This document shows positions 1 to 6,480 of a stretch of 9,996 nucleotides of DNA, one piece after another. Below the pieces are notes generated by a model that saw nothing but the letters and a program-made list of their open reading frames with translations, made no database searches and was not told where the DNA came from. The stretch is taken from contig JAISTN010000392.1 in NCBI GenBank assembly GCA_031272565.1, forward strand, positions 1 to 9,996, given 5' to 3'. The number at the start of each line of letters is the position of its first letter. Position 1 is the first letter of the stretch. The stretch comes from Bifidobacteriaceae bacterium. GTDB taxonomy: Bacteria > Actinomycetota > Actinomycetes > Actinomycetales > WQXJ01. Position numbers and translations under genes: made by a program.

Positions 1-612
1 GTGGTGCCCGTGGCCCAAGGCCGGGCCGATTTCACCATCGCCGTGCTGCCCCGCCAGGTGGGGGCGGCCGGCTTTGGGTTGGCGGTTGGCCTGGCCCGGA
101 CGGGTATCGCCCGGGCTACTGGGTTCACGGCCTGTGCACCGCTGTCCGGCATGCGCTGCCTGAGCCGGGCCGCCTTCGAGGCGGCCACGCCCCTGGCCCA
201 CGGCTGGGGGGTCGAGACCGGCATGACGATCGACCTGCTGCGGCAAGGGTTTGTGGTCCAGGAGGTCGAATGTGACCTGCGGCACCGGCCCAGTGGCAAG
301 GACCTGCCGGGGCTGTTGCACCGGGCCGATCAGTACAAGGACATTGCCCTGGCACTGGCCACCCGGGGGGTCAAGATTGTGGCTCTGTGCACCGGGCGCA
401 CCATCAAGGCGCTGCTGGTGCCAGGCTACCGGCCGGCCCGGGGCCGGCCGGGGCGGCCGTTGGCTCTGCCAGGGGGTCAGGTTGGTTCGGGTCCAGCATC
501 GAGTAGTCCGGCGCCGGCTGGTCCAGTTCCGGGCGGTCCAGAACCTCAAGCGGCTGCCCCGGTGCCCGCTGCCGCGCCACTGCCGCCCCCAACAGAGGAC
601 CAGCCAGCATAA
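1..612 (+). CDS. Glycosyltransferase family 2-like protein, C-terminal part (5' end outside window)
   Basis: The reading frame is open from the first base, so the gene very likely begins upstream and the GTG at position 1 need not be its start. The visible part resembles the C-terminal half of actinobacterial GT-A/family 2-like glycosyltransferases that act at the cytoplasmic face on envelope precursors: PLSGMR at about residues 47-52, GWGVETGMTIDLLRQG at 68-83, DLRHRPSGKD at 92-101 and HRADQY at 107-112. The N-terminal sugar-nucleotide-binding half and its DxD motif are not in the window. The conserved part ends near residue 130. The last 70 or so residues are a Pro/Ala/Gly-rich tail that lies entirely antisense to the 3' end of the converging membrane-protein gene, so the tail may be a read-on extension rather than a folded domain. 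Donor and acceptor sugars are unknown. Family assignment is from recall of motif pattern, moderately sure. Confidence 0.7.
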   Translation: MVPVAQGRADFTIAVLPRQVGAAGFGLAVGLARTGIARATGFTACAPLSGMRCLSRAAFEAATPLAHGWGVETGMTIDLLRQGFVVQEVECDLRHRPSGKDLPGLLHRADQYKDIALALATRGVKIVALCTGRTIKALLVPGYRPARGRPGRPLALPGGQVGSGPASSSPAPAGPVPGGPEPQAAAPVPAAAPLPPPTEDQPA

Positions 613-2791
613 GGCCCACCCCGGCCACCACCGCGCCCGAATCGTTGATCAGGCTGCCCACCAGCCATAACACCACCAGGGCCCAGCCCATGGGACGGGC
701 CAACGGTTCTTCCCGCCATAAGGCCGGCAGGCCGGGTGGGCGCAGGCCGCGCCGCCGCGCCACCAGGGCGATGGCCGCGATCACCAATAGCAGGGCCGTC
801 ACCGGCACCGACAGGTGGGTCCACATCTGGGCCTTGCGGGCCAGAATCTCCCAGGCGCCACCATGCAACACCTTGTCGGCAAAGGCGCCGATGTGCGTCC
901 AGTGGTCCGGCCCACGCAGGTAGTCCAGCGTGGCCAGCCCCACGCCGGCCGCCGCCCCCAAGGCGGCCACGCCCAAGGCCCGCAGCCAGGTCAGCTTGAC
1001 CTCCAGCACCAGCAGAGTCAATACACCGAAGGCACAGACCAGGGCAATGGCCCCGCCAAAGTCTGCCCCCAAGGAGGGCCAACCGTTGATGGCGACGGCG
1101 ATCAGACCCACCACGGTGACGCCCGCGGCCGCCTTGCGGGGGTAGCCGTTGGCGGTCGACCGCCGGGCAAACAGACAGGCGGCCAAAATGGCGCCGGTGC
1201 CAAACAGGGCAAAGGCCGGGTTGCCAAAGCCATACAGCCGCTTGGCGTCCAGGATGGGCAGGCCTAGGGGCGCGCCCATGGTCATGGGTTGGCCGATGAA
1301 CAGGTCGACCGCCAGCGTCAGAGCCGTCAGGAGCCCGATGGCGCCCGGCAGGGCCAGGGGTGAATAGGGCTGAACTGGGGGTAGGCCAAGCCTTCCCGCA
1401 AGGCCGAACTGTTGCGGCGCAACCCGGTTGACCGGCTGCGGGCGGAGGGCCACCCGCCGCAGTTCCCGCGCCAGCGCCAGGATGATCAGTGCCAAGAGCG
1501 CGCTGGCGCCGGCCCAGCCCCAGACCGGCCAGGGTGCAGGCAGCCGCCACCAGGGGACAAATGCGTTGATGAGGAAGCCGCTGGCCGGCATCAGGCCGGC
1601 CACCAGGCACAAGCCTTCGAAGCGCCGCCGCCAACCCTTGGCGGCCGCCACCAGCGACAGCCCCAAGGCCACCGCCCCCAGGCCGGCCACCACGATGTAG
1701 CCAATCTGGACGCCGCGCCGCATGGCTTGGGCATGCTGGTTGATGTCTTGGAAGTAGCGGATGAGGTTTTTCTGGCTAAGGATGGTTTGCTGTGCGACAA
1801 GCCGGTCCCACAGGGGCCAGTTGAAGTCGTATTCGGCCCGCCAGTCGTAGCCGATGAGCAGGGGCATCAGGTCGGGCAGCGGCAACAACCCCGCTGGCCC
1901 GCGGCTGGTCTCAATGGAGTACCTCCATTCTGGGAGACCGCCAGGGCGGCGTTGAATGCACAGTCCAAGGGCGGGGTAACCATAGTCGGCTATCGAAGCT
2001 AGCCAGATGTCCGGCTCCAGAACTTCGGGGTCGTATGACCAACCCGGCTCAAACCGGTCGCGGTACGCCCGTGTGGCGCCTTCCGCTGCGGCGCCGGCTC
2101 GAATTAGCAGTGCTGCCACGTCCATGTCTTGGCTGCGGCTACCAGCGTCCACCACCACCAAGTCGGTGCCCTCGGCCGCCGCCTGGCGGACCACCTCCTG
2201 CAGTTCGTTCAGGTCGGCTGGGGCCGGCCGGTAATTGTCGACCCGCCCGGCCGAATCGGCCAGGGCCAAGGCCGCCCCGGGGCCAACGGCTACGTAGGTC
2301 AGACCGAGTTGCTTCAACTGGGCCGCGGTGGTACCCAAGTGGCCTTCCCAGTCGGTGCCCTGGGCCGCCGCCAGGTAACCGTCCCAGGTGGGCAGGCGGC
2401 CATCAACCGGTTCGGCCAGTTCACCGCACTGGGCTGGATCCGGGACTTCCATGTCCGTCAGCAGGCCGGGCGCCACCTCCGAGGCCCGCACCTGTGCCCC
2501 CAGGGTCAGCCAGCCGTCGGCCGGGCAACTGGCGGCCCGCGCTGTTCGGTTGAGCAGCCCGACAAAGGTCTCGGCAAAGGCGGCGGGGTTGAGGAAGTCT
2601 TCGGCGTCGAAGTCGTTCCAGGACAGGCCTGTCACACCGATCAAGACCCGCTGCTGGATCCTTCTTTCACCGGCTGTGTCGTCATCCTGGGCCGCCGCCC
2701 CCGGGCCGCCGGCGGCGATCAGCAGCCCGCCCAGAATCAGGCCCGCTCCTAGCCGAGCGGCCACGCCCACGGTCCGCATGTCCGCGAGCAT
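404..2791 (-). CDS. Envelope protein: signal peptide, phosphatase-like extracytoplasmic domain and polytopic membrane domain
   Basis: A 795-residue protein. Residues 1-35 form a signal peptide (Arg-containing start, Leu/Gly/Ala-rich core, GAAA-Q cleavage-like site). Residues about 45-330 form an extracytoplasmic domain with VLIGVTGLSW (49-58), CPADGWLTLG (89-98), LVVVDAG (211-217) and PDLMPLLIG (306-314). This spacing resembles actinobacterial proteins with a diverged alkaline-phosphatase-like fold; I cannot point to a complete metal site. From about 362 to 740 there are roughly ten hydrophobic segments, with LYGFGNPAFALF (519-530), GADFGG (575-580), LDYLRGPDHWTHIG (622-635) and a NDSG motif (716-719) inside a hydrophobic stretch. 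The last 55 residues are a Pro/Asp/Ala-rich tail overlapping the glycosyltransferase gene antisense. The ATG at 2791 is the longest start; ATG at 2779 also keeps the signal peptide. Neither has a clear ribosome binding site. Function unknown; the neighbouring glycosyltransferase suggests an envelope polymer role, which is inference. Confidence 0.85.
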   Translation of the reverse strand: MLADMRTVGVAARLGAGLILGGLLIAAGGPGAAAQDDDTAGERRIQQRVLIGVTGLSWNDFDAEDFLNPAAFAETFVGLLNRTARAASCPADGWLTLGAQVRASEVAPGLLTDMEVPDPAQCGELAEPVDGRLPTWDGYLAAAQGTDWEGHLGTTAAQLKQLGLTYVAVGPGAALALADSAGRVDNYRPAPADLNELQEVVRQAAAEGTDLVVVDAGSRSQDMDVAALLIRAGAAAEGATRAYRDRFEPGWSYDPEVLEPDIWLASIADYGYPALGLCIQRRPGGLPEWRYSIETSRGPAGLLPLPDLMPLLIGYDWRAEYDFNWPLWDRLVAQQTILSQKNLIRYFQDINQHAQAMRRGVQIGYIVVAGLGAVALGLSLVAAAKGWRRRFEGLCLVAGLMPASGFLINAFVPWWRLPAPWPVWGWAGASALLALIILALARELRRVALRPQPVNRVAPQQFGLAGRLGLPPVQPYSPLALPGAIGLLTALTLAVDLFIGQPMTMGAPLGLPILDAKRLYGFGNPAFALFGTGAILAACLFARRSTANGYPRKAAAGVTVVGLIAVAINGWPSLGADFGGAIALVCAFGVLTLLVLEVKLTWLRALGVAALGAAAGVGLATLDYLRGPDHWTHIGAFADKVLHGGAWEILARKAQMWTHLSVPVTALLLVIAAIALVARRRGLRPPGLPALWREEPLARPMGWALVVLWLVGSLINDSGAVVAGVGLMLAGPLLGAAVARQRAPGQPLEVLDRPELDQPAPDYSMLDPNQPDPLAEPTAAPAGPGPAGSLAPAAP

Positions 2792-2823
2792 ACCGCCGGT
2801 GCGCCCAGCATCAGCGCTTCAGG

Positions 2824-2829
2824 TATGCT
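2824..2829 (+). promoter_or_regulatory. Candidate -10 element for tRNA-Gly
   Basis: TATGCT lies 13 nt ahead of the first base of the mature tRNA, a reasonable distance for a short 5' leader removed by RNase P. It fits the actinobacterial TANNNT pattern. No good -35 hexamer is visible 16-18 nt upstream. The same stretch also forms the upstream region of the leftward membrane-protein gene, so the two genes share about 50 bp of divergent regulatory DNA. Confidence 0.35.
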
Positions 2830-2842
2830 CTTTGTTGCCTTC

Positions 2843-2916
2843 GCGGGCGTAGTTCAATGGCAGAACAGCAGCTTCCCAAGCTGCCAGTGCGGGTTCGATG
2901 CCCGTCGCCCGCTCCA
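2843..2916 (+). tRNA. tRNA-Gly (anticodon CCC), CCA encoded
   Basis: All arms fold by hand. The acceptor pairs GCGGGCG with CGCCCGC (7 bp), then T as discriminator and an encoded CCA at 2914-2916. The D stem is GTTC/GAAC. The anticodon stem GCAGC/GCTGC encloses the loop TTCCCAA, with anticodon CCC at 2875-2877. The variable loop is CAGT. The T stem GCGGG/CCCGT encloses TTCGATG. The length of 74 nt is normal. CCC reads GGG glycine codons, expected in a high-GC genome. It stands alone, with a terminator hairpin directly after it, so it is probably a single-gene transcript. Confidence 0.95.
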
Positions 2917-2921
2917 AATGC

Positions 2922-2957
2922 GGGGGACGGGCCTTTCGGCCCTTCCCCCTCATTTTC
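2922..2957 (+). terminator. Rho-independent terminator after tRNA-Gly
   Basis: GGGGGA (2922-2927) pairs with TCCCCC (2944-2949), and GGGCC (2929-2933) pairs with GGCCC (2938-2942). One C/T mismatch lies between the two blocks and the loop is TTTC. This 11-pair stem is followed by TCATTTTC, a modest T-rich tract. It starts only 5 nt after the CCA end, as expected for a tRNA terminator. On the other strand the hairpin is followed by GCATTTGG, a weaker tract. Confidence 0.75.
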
Positions 2958-2964
2958 TGCCGTA

Positions 2965-2980
2965 GACGGGAATCGAACCC
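2965..2980 (-). repeat. Inverted tRNA T-arm-like copy (15 of 16 bases match the tRNA-Gly T region)
   Basis: Read on the - strand this is GGGTTCGATTCCCGTC. The tRNA-Gly at 2891-2906 reads GGGTTCGATGCCCGTC on the + strand, so the two are inverted copies differing at one base, with the terminator hairpin between them. Flanking bases do not match, and no complementary acceptor, D or anticodon stems are evident further along the - strand. It is best described as a tRNA-derived fragment, not a tRNA gene. It may be the trace of a decayed - strand tRNA or of an integration or rearrangement at this tRNA; that origin is inference. Confidence 0.55.
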
Positions 2981-3008
2981 CAAACCGCCCACACGCCGGT
3001 GGCGGCGG

Positions 3009-3014
3009 GACAAT
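3009..3014 (+). promoter_or_regulatory. Candidate -10 element for mpg (leaderless transcript)
   Basis: GACAAT ends exactly 6 nt before the GTG at 3021, the spacing expected if transcription starts at the start codon itself. The shared string ACAATTGGG also precedes the GTG of the lipid kinase gene. No -35 hexamer is apparent. The G-run at 3016-3020 touches the start codon and is too close to work as a normal ribosome binding site. Confidence 0.3.
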
Positions 3015-3020
3015 TGGGGG

Positions 3021-3638
3021 GTGTTCAGGTTTGACCGGCCGGTCTGCGCCGTGGCGCAGTCCCTGCTGGGCGCCACCATTCGGCTGGGTGGGGTGGCCAT
3101 CCGGCTCACCGAAACAGAGGCCTACGCGGGCCAGGCGGACCCGGCGGCCCACGCCGTGCGCGGCCGGCGGCCGGCCACCGCGGCGCTGTTCGGCCCACCG
3201 GGCACACTGTATTGCTACCTGTCCTATGGCATCCACATCTGCGGCAACCTGGTTTGCGAGGCGGACGGTTCAGGTTCGGCCGTGTTGCTCCGCGCCGGTG
3301 ACGTCATTGAAGGGGTCGAAGTGGCCCGGCGGCGGCGGGGCTTCGACCAGCCGGGGCGAGCCCGTCCAGATGCCTGGCTGGCCAAGGGGCCGGGCTGCCT
3401 CGGCCAAGCGCTGGGCCTGACATTGGAGCACTCCGGTTGGCGGGCCGGCCAAGACTACACCATCGACCCACCAACCCAAGACCATTCACCAAACAGTCCC
3501 GCCGCGTCTGTCATCGCCTGCGGCCCGCGCGTGGGCGTCTCGGCTGCCAATTTGAGGCCATGGCGCTACTGGCTGGAGGGGGCGGCATCGGTCTCCGCCT
3601 ATGCCCGCAGCCCCCGGGCAGTACCCGGCGCCTGGTAG
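3021..3638 (+). CDS. mpg: DNA-3-methyladenine glycosylase (AAG/MPG family)
   Basis: A monofunctional DNA glycosylase that cuts alkylated purines (3-methyladenine and related bases) from DNA, starting base excision repair. The 205 residues match the usual size of about 200 for bacterial members. Visible motifs are RLTETEAYAG near residues 28-37, where Glu33 aligns with the catalytic Glu of the human enzyme and Tyr35 with a stacking Tyr. They are followed by DPAAHAVRGR (His44 conserved), ALFGPPGTLYCYLSYGIH with the second stacking Tyr, AVLLRAGDVIEG, and GPRVGVSAANLRPWRYW near the C-terminus. I chose GTG at 3021 because homologous sequence starts with FRFDRPVCAVAQSLLG. The frame stays open back to ATG 2898, but that extension would be translated from tRNA-Gly and its terminator. 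The gene is 134 bp from the next + strand gene, so co-transcription is possible but unproven. Confidence 0.93.
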   Translation: MFRFDRPVCAVAQSLLGATIRLGGVAIRLTETEAYAGQADPAAHAVRGRRPATAALFGPPGTLYCYLSYGIHICGNLVCEADGSGSAVLLRAGDVIEGVEVARRRRGFDQPGRARPDAWLAKGPGCLGQALGLTLEHSGWRAGQDYTIDPPTQDHSPNSPAASVIACGPRVGVSAANLRPWRYWLEGAASVSAYARSPRAVPGAW

Positions 3639-3699
3639 CACCGCCGGGCCACCGGGAGCGAAATGCCGTGGTGGTGTTGGGGGGCCAGGGGGCCGGCGC

Positions 3700-3715
3700 G
3701 TGGTGGACCAACCAC
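3700..3715 (+). other. Small inverted repeat in the 134-bp gap after mpg
   Basis: The gap 3639-3772 holds GTGGT (3700-3704) and ACCAC (3711-3715), a 5-bp stem with a 6-nt loop. A competing pairing of CCAAC (3709-3713) with GTTGG (3720-3724) overlaps it. No T-run follows, so this is not a convincing terminator. The stretch 3716-3742 is noticeably richer in A/T than its surroundings and contains TAGAGT (3716-3721), a possible -10 for the next gene, without a visible -35. Confidence 0.2.
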
Positions 3716-3772
3716 TAGAGTTGGAATTGTGTTGTTCTTTCGTCCCCCTCACCGAGCCCGAATGCGCTAACC

Positions 3773-4780
3773 ATGCCACTGAGCCATGAGCCCCTGACAC
3801 AGCGGCACTGGGACACTCACCACGTCCTGGTGCTGGCGGACGATGTCGAGGCGGACGAAATCGCCCTCCTGGCCGCCACCCGCTGGCGCGGGGTTGGCGT
3901 CGGTCAAAGCGAGATCCGCCTGTCCCGGCATTCTTCGCTGTTTGGCCCCTACCACATCTCCCCCGCCGTCACCGGCCGCCTGGGCCTACCGCGGGGCCTG
4001 ACCGCCGGCTGGGTCGTTTCAACCCTGCGGGAACGCGGCGAGCCGCCGTTCCGCGGCACGCTTGACCCAACCGGCATTGCCCGGGCTTTCCAAACCGGCC
4101 TGCCGATCCGCGAGGAAGCCCGGGTGGCCCAGTTCCTGGTGGCCGCCGCCCGCCGGCTGGGCGGCGTGGTGCGCTTTGCCGAATCCGGCGTCATGGTGGC
4201 GCCCGTGCCGGACGCCGCCCTGGACCTGTCGGTCTACTCACCGCTGTGGATGGAACCGGAGGCGGCCCTGGCCACCGTCCAGCAACTGGTGCCCGAATTC
4301 GACTATTCGATCTCCCTGGCACCCTATTCCCTGCCCGGCGGCGGCGGCGCCATACCGGACGAAGTCTGGGCCAACTCCGGCCTGGACGCGCTCTCCCCGG
4401 ACCAGCGCCTGGCGCTGCACGATGCCGCCAACGCCCGCGACCGGCAGGCCCTGAGCACCGAACCAGAACTGGACCGCTACGCCCTGGAGGTCAGCTACGG
4501 CGAAGCCGGCCTGGTGTTGGTTGAAATCAGCGGCGTCGAACAAGTCCCCGGCGCCTTGCGCGATGTCGACTGGGCCAAGAGCGGCGCCATCAAGTATGAG
4601 GCCAAGTGGCTACCGCAGGAACCCAATCACCTGCTGATGGAGTTCCCGCCGGCCGCCCACTGCTCACTGCGCACCCCAATGGGCGGCATCATCAACGACA
4701 TTGCCGCCACCCTGCACGCGGCCGTGGGCGGCGAAGTGCTTGATTCCGACGGCTTCCCCATCAACCCGGCGGACCTCTAA
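3773..4780 (+). CDS. Uncharacterised 335-residue protein
   Basis: I do not recognise this protein. It has no signal peptide, no obvious membrane segment, no Walker, zinc-finger or helix-turn-helix motif, and looks soluble and cytoplasmic. Visible features include HHVLVLADDVEADEIALLAA (16-35), HSSLFGPYHISPAVTGRLGL (53-72), a Gly run after LAPYSLP (182-192), and a C-terminal segment with KYEAKWLPQEPNHLLMEF (274-291) and HCSLRTPMGGIINDIAATLH (296-315), which look like conserved-core sequence. ATG 3773 is the only usable start: the frame closes at the TAG at 3716-3718 with no GTG or TTG between. No clear ribosome binding site precedes it. Codon use is G/C-rich in third positions throughout, like neighbouring genes, which supports a real gene. 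Its stop is 6 bp from the stop of the converging hydrolase-family gene. Confidence 0.85.
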   Translation: MPLSHEPLTQRHWDTHHVLVLADDVEADEIALLAATRWRGVGVGQSEIRLSRHSSLFGPYHISPAVTGRLGLPRGLTAGWVVSTLRERGEPPFRGTLDPTGIARAFQTGLPIREEARVAQFLVAAARRLGGVVRFAESGVMVAPVPDAALDLSVYSPLWMEPEAALATVQQLVPEFDYSISLAPYSLPGGGGAIPDEVWANSGLDALSPDQRLALHDAANARDRQALSTEPELDRYALEVSYGEAGLVLVEISGVEQVPGALRDVDWAKSGAIKYEAKWLPQEPNHLLMEFPPAAHCSLRTPMGGIINDIAATLHAAVGGEVLDSDGFPINPADL

Positions 4781-4786
4781 GCAGCC

Positions 4787-5617
4787 CTAGTATTCGGTCC
4801 CGTCCCGCAACACCAGGTTGCTGAGTTCCCCAATCCCTTCGATCTGGACCGTCACCCGTTCGCCATGCTGCAAATAGACCGGCGGGCGGCGGGCGTGGCC
4901 CACCCCGCCTGGGGTGCCGGTTGCGATCACATCGCCCGGCTCCAAGGTCATGATGGTAGAGATGTAGGCGACCAGTTCGGCTGGGCCGAACAGCAGGTCC
5001 GAAACCTGAGCCGACTGCACCACCTGGCCGTTGATGGCCGTGGTCAAGCGGGCGGCATCGGACAACTCGTCCGGTGTCACCAAGACCGGCCCCAGCGGCG
5101 TCGAGTGTTCCCACGACTTGCCCTGCAACCACTGCGGGGTGCGGTACTGCCAGTCACGCATCGAAATGTCGTTCATGATGGTGAACCCGGCGATGGCGCC
5201 CCAGGCTTGGTCAACGCTGGCACGGCGCACCCGGTGCCCCACCACCAGCGCCAACTCGCCTTCCCAATCGACCTGGACCGATTCGGGCGGCAGCATGATC
5301 GGGTCGCCGGCGCCAATCAGCGCCTGGCTCCACTTGGGGAACAGGGTTGGGTAGGAGGGCATTTCACGGCCCATCTCCTGGATGTGCTGGCGGTAGTTCA
5401 TGCCCACACACAAGATCTTTTCTGGGCGGACCACCACCGGCAGGGTCTCCAACGGGTCAAAGGCCACCCGCAGGCCCTCCGCCCGGGCGGCGTGCTCCAG
5501 GGCGTTCTGCCGCAGCACCGCACCCACGTCCGGGAACCCGTAAATCAACACGGCCTGATCGCCTTCGATCCGGGCCGCGCTCATGGCGCCGTTGACCACT
5601 AAGGTCGCTAGCTTCAC
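4787..5617 (-). CDS. Fumarylacetoacetate hydrolase (FAH) family protein
   Basis: Likely a soluble metal-dependent enzyme that hydrolyses, isomerises or decarboxylates a small 2-oxo acid (acylpyruvate or 2-hydroxyhepta-2,4-dienedioate type); the exact substrate cannot be read. The 276 residues fit the family. NYRQH (74-78) is the conserved entry motif with His78. WEGE (118-121) supplies two Glu metal ligands, Glu119 and Glu121, and MNDISMRDWQ (148-157) supplies the Asp ligand Asp150. GKS (166-168) carries the conserved Lys, PLGP follows, and TGTPGGVG lies near the C-terminus. I chose GTG 5617 because GAAGG sits 5 nt ahead and homology begins with MKLATL; an upstream ATG in frame would overlap the HAD gene. 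The HAD stop is 22 bp upstream, so it is probably third in the serS unit. The 3' end nearly abuts a converging gene with no terminator. Confidence 0.92.
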   Translation of the reverse strand: MKLATLVVNGAMSAARIEGDQAVLIYGFPDVGAVLRQNALEHAARAEGLRVAFDPLETLPVVVRPEKILCVGMNYRQHIQEMGREMPSYPTLFPKWSQALIGAGDPIMLPPESVQVDWEGELALVVGHRVRRASVDQAWGAIAGFTIMNDISMRDWQYRTPQWLQGKSWEHSTPLGPVLVTPDELSDAARLTTAINGQVVQSAQVSDLLFGPAELVAYISTIMTLEPGDVIATGTPGGVGHARRPPVYLQHGERVTVQIEGIGELSNLVLRDGTEY

Positions 5618-5622
5618 CGCCG

Positions 5623-5627
5623 CCTTC
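5623..5627 (-). promoter_or_regulatory. Ribosome binding site fixing the FAH-family start
   Basis: On the - strand GAAGG lies 5 nt before GTG 5617, inside the 22-bp gap after the HAD stop codon. It supports this GTG over the in-frame ATG further upstream, which lies inside the HAD gene. Confidence 0.6.
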
Positions 5628-5639
5628 TTTCTACATGGC

Positions 5640-6470
5640 CTACTGCAATTCTGCCAGCACACTGAAGATCAGGTCGGCTGCCCCGCCGTCTTCGATGTTG
5701 CCGGTCACTTCGCTGGCGGCGGCCACCACGTCTTCCCGGGACCGGCCCATGGCCACACCGCGGGAGGCCCAAGCCAGCATCGAGACATCGTTGCCGCCGT
5801 CGCCCAAAGCGACGGTACCCGATGCCGGCACGCCCAGTTGTTGGCGTAAGACCTCCAACGCGGAGGCTTTCGACACCCCCGGCGGGTTCAAGTCGACCCA
5901 CCCGCTGTGACCCACCGCGTAGGTCACGCCCGGCAGCCGGGTGGCCCGGACAATCTCCCCCAACCGGTCCGGGTGCATCTCCGTTTCGCGCAGGATCACC
6001 CGGGTGGCCGGGCGGGCGGCCAACTCCTCATAGCTGACCACCCGCAGTTGGCCGTCCAGTTCGCCGCGCGGAAAATAGGCCGTGACCAGGAAACCTACCC
6101 CCAGTTCCTCGACTGCCAAGGCGGCCTCCGGCACCAGCCGGTGAATCACGTCCAGGGCCGGGCGCGGATCAAAGGTGATCGCCTCGACCAATTCCCAGCC
6201 GCTGGGCCGGGCCGGATCCAACCGGATTGTGACGGAGCCATTGGCGCAGACCGCCCAGCCTTCGGTCAGCCCCAAGCGGGCGGCCACACCCATGGTCGAA
6301 TGGATCGACCGGCCAGTGGCCAACACCACATTCAGGCCGGGGGTGTTTATGGCCTGGGTCACAGCTTGGGCGGTGGCCGGCGGCAGCCAGCCGTCCCAGT
6401 CCAACAAGGTGCCGTCAACGTCCAAAGCCAACAGGCCGACATCGGCGGGCCGATGCCCCCGCCTGGACAC
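5640..6470 (-). CDS. HAD-superfamily hydrolase, Cof-like IIB type
   Basis: A probable sugar-phosphate or other small-molecule phosphatase of the haloacid dehalogenase superfamily, acting in the cytoplasm with Mg2+. All four HAD motifs are visible: motif I DVDGTLLD (17-24, nucleophile Asp17 and acid/base Asp19), motif II ATGRS (51-55, Thr52), motif III Lys201 in VSKASALEVL, and motif IV GDGGNDVSML (223-232). The roughly 100-residue cap between motifs II and III is the IIB arrangement. The 276 residues fit the family. I prefer GTG 6470 because AGGCGG lies 4 nt ahead; GTG 6491 (283 residues, 2 nt after the serS stop) is the alternative. Actinobacterial serS is often followed by such a gene, and the tight spacing indicates one transcript with serS. 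The substrate is unknown. Confidence 0.92.
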   Translation of the reverse strand: MSRRGHRPADVGLLALDVDGTLLDWDGWLPPATAQAVTQAINTPGLNVVLATGRSIHSTMGVAARLGLTEGWAVCANGSVTIRLDPARPSGWELVEAITFDPRPALDVIHRLVPEAALAVEELGVGFLVTAYFPRGELDGQLRVVSYEELAARPATRVILRETEMHPDRLGEIVRATRLPGVTYAVGHSGWVDLNPPGVSKASALEVLRQQLGVPASGTVALGDGGNDVSMLAWASRGVAMGRSREDVVAAASEVTGNIEDGGAADLIFSVLAELQ

Positions 6471-6474
6471 GAAC

Positions 6475-6480
6475 CCGCCT
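6475..6480 (-). promoter_or_regulatory. Ribosome binding site candidate for the HAD hydrolase
   Basis: AGGCGG on the - strand matches the AGGAGG consensus at five of six bases and lies 4 nt before GTG 6470. The alternative GTG 6491 has only a weak AAGG inside the end of serS. Confidence 0.5.

Noticed and set aside
546..1634. 362-residue leftward ORF in a second frame
   Set aside because: It is a shadow within the 795-residue membrane-protein gene, rich in Gly/Arg/Pro as expected from an off-frame reading of GC-rich DNA.
2898..3020. N-terminal extension of mpg back to ATG 2898
   Set aside because: The added 41 residues would be encoded by the tRNA-Gly 3' part, its terminator and the inverted T-arm copy. 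The resulting RRRESNP-type sequence is a familiar artefact of translating tRNA genes; family homology starts just after GTG 3021.
2940..3060. A second complete tRNA on the - strand
   Set aside because: Only the T-arm segment matches; the T stem has just three good pairs, and no acceptor, D or anticodon stem can be paired at the right distances.
2811..3236. Leftward ORFs of 96 and 141 residues across the tRNA
   Set aside because: One contains ERATGIEPALAAWEAAVLPL, the well-known spurious translation of a tRNA antisense strand; neither has a supporting motif.
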